This document shows, in pieces, positions 62,490-64,000 of a stretch of DNA of 64,000 nt (the stretch's first letter is position 1; each line of letters begins with the position of its first letter). The stretch is from Branchinecta lynchi (lineage: Eukaryota; Arthropoda; Branchiopoda; Anostraca; Branchinectidae): assembly GCA_023053575.1 (NCBI GenBank), contig JAKZAP010000021.1:13516212-13580211 (forward strand). The letters are read 5' to 3'. The notes beneath the pieces are model-generated. The model was not told the DNA's origin and did not search any database. It saw only the letters and a list, made by a program, of their open reading frames with translations. Made by a program: the position numbers and the translations under genes.

Positions 62490-64000
62490 ATGAACGTTGG
62501 CTTCCTACTGATTGTTTCTGCGACCGTGTTGGCGTACAATTCAGGAAACTACCACACGACCAAAAATGGTATGGAATTCTTGTTAGTTGATGGCGCTTTG
62601 ATCCAGAAAACAAACGGAGTCACAGTTATGACGTCAGAATGGACTGTTTATTTTGATGTCGAACTGGGGCATTTTCATTCGACATGTCGGGCTCTAACTG
62701 AGCGTGCGGAACGATACTCTGAGGCGATCAAACCACTATTCAAACGTAAATCAGCTTATTCGGCGAGACTGTTCGAAAATATCGCTAAAAATTACGAGAA
62801 CTCAATTTTAGTAAAAAATTACGCTATGTACCGCTACAAAGATTCAGTATTACATATGGTCAGAGAAAAAAATACTGTCTTTTCAGGCTTGGCATCCGAG
62901 AAACCAGAATTAGTGTCTAATGTTGCGAATCAGCTAAAGCAAAAACTCGAATCAGTTTTAAACGATAATTCCGTTTCACAGAATATAAAGGATAAAATCA
63001 AAATGGCAGAATTATTTCACGATTTAGTCACTCAAAGTACACTTTGGGATCTGAAAAATCGAATGACAAGTCTGAACTGGACCATTTCAGAAATTCTAGA
63101 TGGGATTAGTAAAGTAGAAAGAACTTTGATTGAACTTGATGGACGACAAGCTAATATGACTTTGGCTTTAGAAACAGCGTTTTTGTCTTCTGCAATGCTT
63201 GAAACTGGATCGCATTTACAGGTGCTAGTTGATTATTTCTTAGAAGTTGAGAGAGCAGTGTCAGTTTTAGAAGTAGGAAGGGTTCCTAAACTTCTGGTTC
63301 CGCCTAAAGATCTAAAGATGTTGCTCGAACAAGTGGATCGTTTGATCCGCCCGAAAGGTCATTATGAACTAGTAGAGAGTGTGGAACGAATTAATCCTTT
63401 TGCTTGGTATACGCTTTTGCTTGAATCTTCTTTTAGCTTGGTAGACGAACGCCTGCAGGTTGCTTTAAAAATACCATTAAAAAACACGAACTCAGATTTT
63501 CAAATGTTCCGCGTTTTGCCAGTGCCTACTAAAGGCTTGCTTGACCTATGGTTCACTTTGGAGATGAAAGAAAGTTTAATAGTGATGTCGCACAATAAAA
63601 ATCAGATTCTAAAGTTAAGCGAAGGCAAAAATAATAAGGATGAAAAGCAGAATAAAATAGTGGATCTCAGAACAATATGGGAAGATATAAAAGAGATAAA
63701 TTATAATTCGAATTTGGACTGCGTGGAAAATATAATAGCGCAGACACGTGACGTTCACACATTTTGTTCTTGGACAGTCCAAAAAGGAATAAGCGAACCA
63801 AAAATAATTCGAATCAACGAGGCAGAACTTTTCTCGTCACAAAAGGTAAAATACGGAGGAAGTTGCCAGTCAACAGAAATATTTAAAATTATTGCTAACT
63901 ACTCTGCTCACATAGTCACAACTCACAGAAACTGTGAACTTACATACGGAGGATCGGCATGGAAACTTTTTGGAGAGAATTCTTTGGAAGGAATTGCTCT
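62490..64000 (+). CDS. Copy E: envelope-1-like glycoprotein, partial (runs off the window)
   Basis: The signal peptide is MNVGFLLIVSATVLAYNS. I read an open frame of about 503 codons to the window edge, collinear with residues 1 to about 505 of the 633-aa protein at 14358. Conserved features are LVDGALIQK, the W-TVYFDVEL segment, KPLFKRKSAYSARLFE, VPPKDLKMLLEQVD, the four cysteines and the SAHIVTT block. The membrane anchor lies beyond the window. TTTTTACTGTAG upstream is the acceptor. That two separately inserted copies keep this long frame open argues for selection on it. Confidence 0.82.
   Translation, partial: MNVGFLLIVSATVLAYNSGNYHTTKNGMEFLLVDGALIQKTNGVTVMTSEWTVYFDVELGHFHSTCRALTERAERYSEAIKPLFKRKSAYSARLFENIAKNYENSILVKNYAMYRYKDSVLHMVREKNTVFSGLASEKPELVSNVANQLKQKLESVLNDNSVSQNIKDKIKMAELFHDLVTQSTLWDLKNRMTSLNWTISEILDGISKVERTLIELDGRQANMTLALETAFLSSAMLETGSHLQVLVDYFLEVERAVSVLEVGRVPKLLVPPKDLKMLLEQVDRLIRPKGHYELVESVERINPFAWYTLLLESSFSLVDERLQVALKIPLKNTNSDFQMFRVLPVPTKGLLDLWFTLEMKESLIVMSHNKNQILKLSEGKNNKDEKQNKIVDLRTIWEDIKEINYNSNLDCVENIIAQTRDVHTFCSWTVQKGISEPKIIRINEAELFSSQKVKYGGSCQSTEIFKIIANYSAHIVTTHRNCELTYGGSAWKLFGENSLEGIA

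Larger units (their letters stand above)
50689..64000 (+). mobile_element. Copy E: giant env-bearing Gypsy element, 3' end beyond the window
   Basis: Type B LTR, gag, pol, RING, CxxC, 152-aa-protein and envelope-1 genes lie in the same order as in element 1. It was inserted into envelope 1 of copy D. A pogo-like transposon interrupts pol. The rest of envelope 1, envelope 2 and the 3' LTR lie outside the window. Confidence 0.88.

Noticed and set aside
1..64000. tRNA or rRNA genes
   Set aside because: I saw no cloverleaf-like or rRNA-like sequence on reading; a covariance-model scan would be needed to exclude decayed tRNA-derived SINEs.

Overview
The window comes from a multicellular animal, most likely an arthropod or other invertebrate; the exact lineage cannot be read from it. 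It holds no recognisable host gene. It is a dense nest of transposable elements, dominated by one family of very large Ty3/Gypsy-type LTR elements with envelope genes (errantivirus-like). At least seven copies or fragments of this family lie head to tail, all on the + strand: env remnants at 3217-4930, the nearly complete element 1 at 5032-26837, copy B (27104-31234), copy C (31235-34071), copy F (3' end only, 34072-34717), copy D (36651-50688) and copy E (50689 to the window end).

Element 1 is the reference. It has two 566-bp LTRs that differ at 3 positions, a 4-bp CGCG target duplication and a purine tract before the 3' LTR. Without a later transposon insertion it is about 15.8 kb. Its gene order is gag (three CCHC knuckles), a slippery heptamer TTTAAAC, pol (protease, RT, RNase H, integrase and a long disordered tail), a coiled-coil/RING protein, a small protein with four CxxC motifs, a 152-aa unknown protein, envelope 1 (633 aa, signal peptide and C-terminal membrane anchor), envelope 2 (baculovirus-F-like, with a basic cleavage site and fusion-peptide-like segment) and a 172-aa acidic protein. 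Most 3' genes have a pyrimidine-tract/AG splice acceptor just before the start codon, and both LTR types carry a GTAAGT donor-like site, which suggests expression from a family of spliced RNAs. Pol, envelope 1 and the 152-aa protein are open in element 1. Gag (10-bp deletion), RING (two indels) and envelope 2 (amber stop plus insertion) are broken.

Other elements are nested inside. A 6.0-kb PIF/Harbinger transposon (17865-23888, MADF-protein gene plus DDE transposase, TAA duplication) sits in envelope 2 of element 1 and itself holds a LINE fragment and small foldback elements. A 5.8-kb LTR element without coding capacity (39178-44973, GAAT duplication) and a 555-bp TAA-flanked MITE sit in pol of copy D. 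A degraded pogo-like transposon sits in pol of copy E. A second LTR type (LTR2) occurs as two inverted copies, one of them split by element 1. Short 3' ends of LINEs and a minisatellite-bearing insertion fill further gaps. About 0.3-3.2 kb and 34.7-36.1 kb hold nothing recognisable.

The main novelty is the giant retroelement: two envelope-like genes plus a RING-type candidate ubiquitin ligase, a CxxC protein and two unknown proteins, conserved across copies with two LTR subtypes, in a same-strand nest reminiscent of a piRNA cluster.
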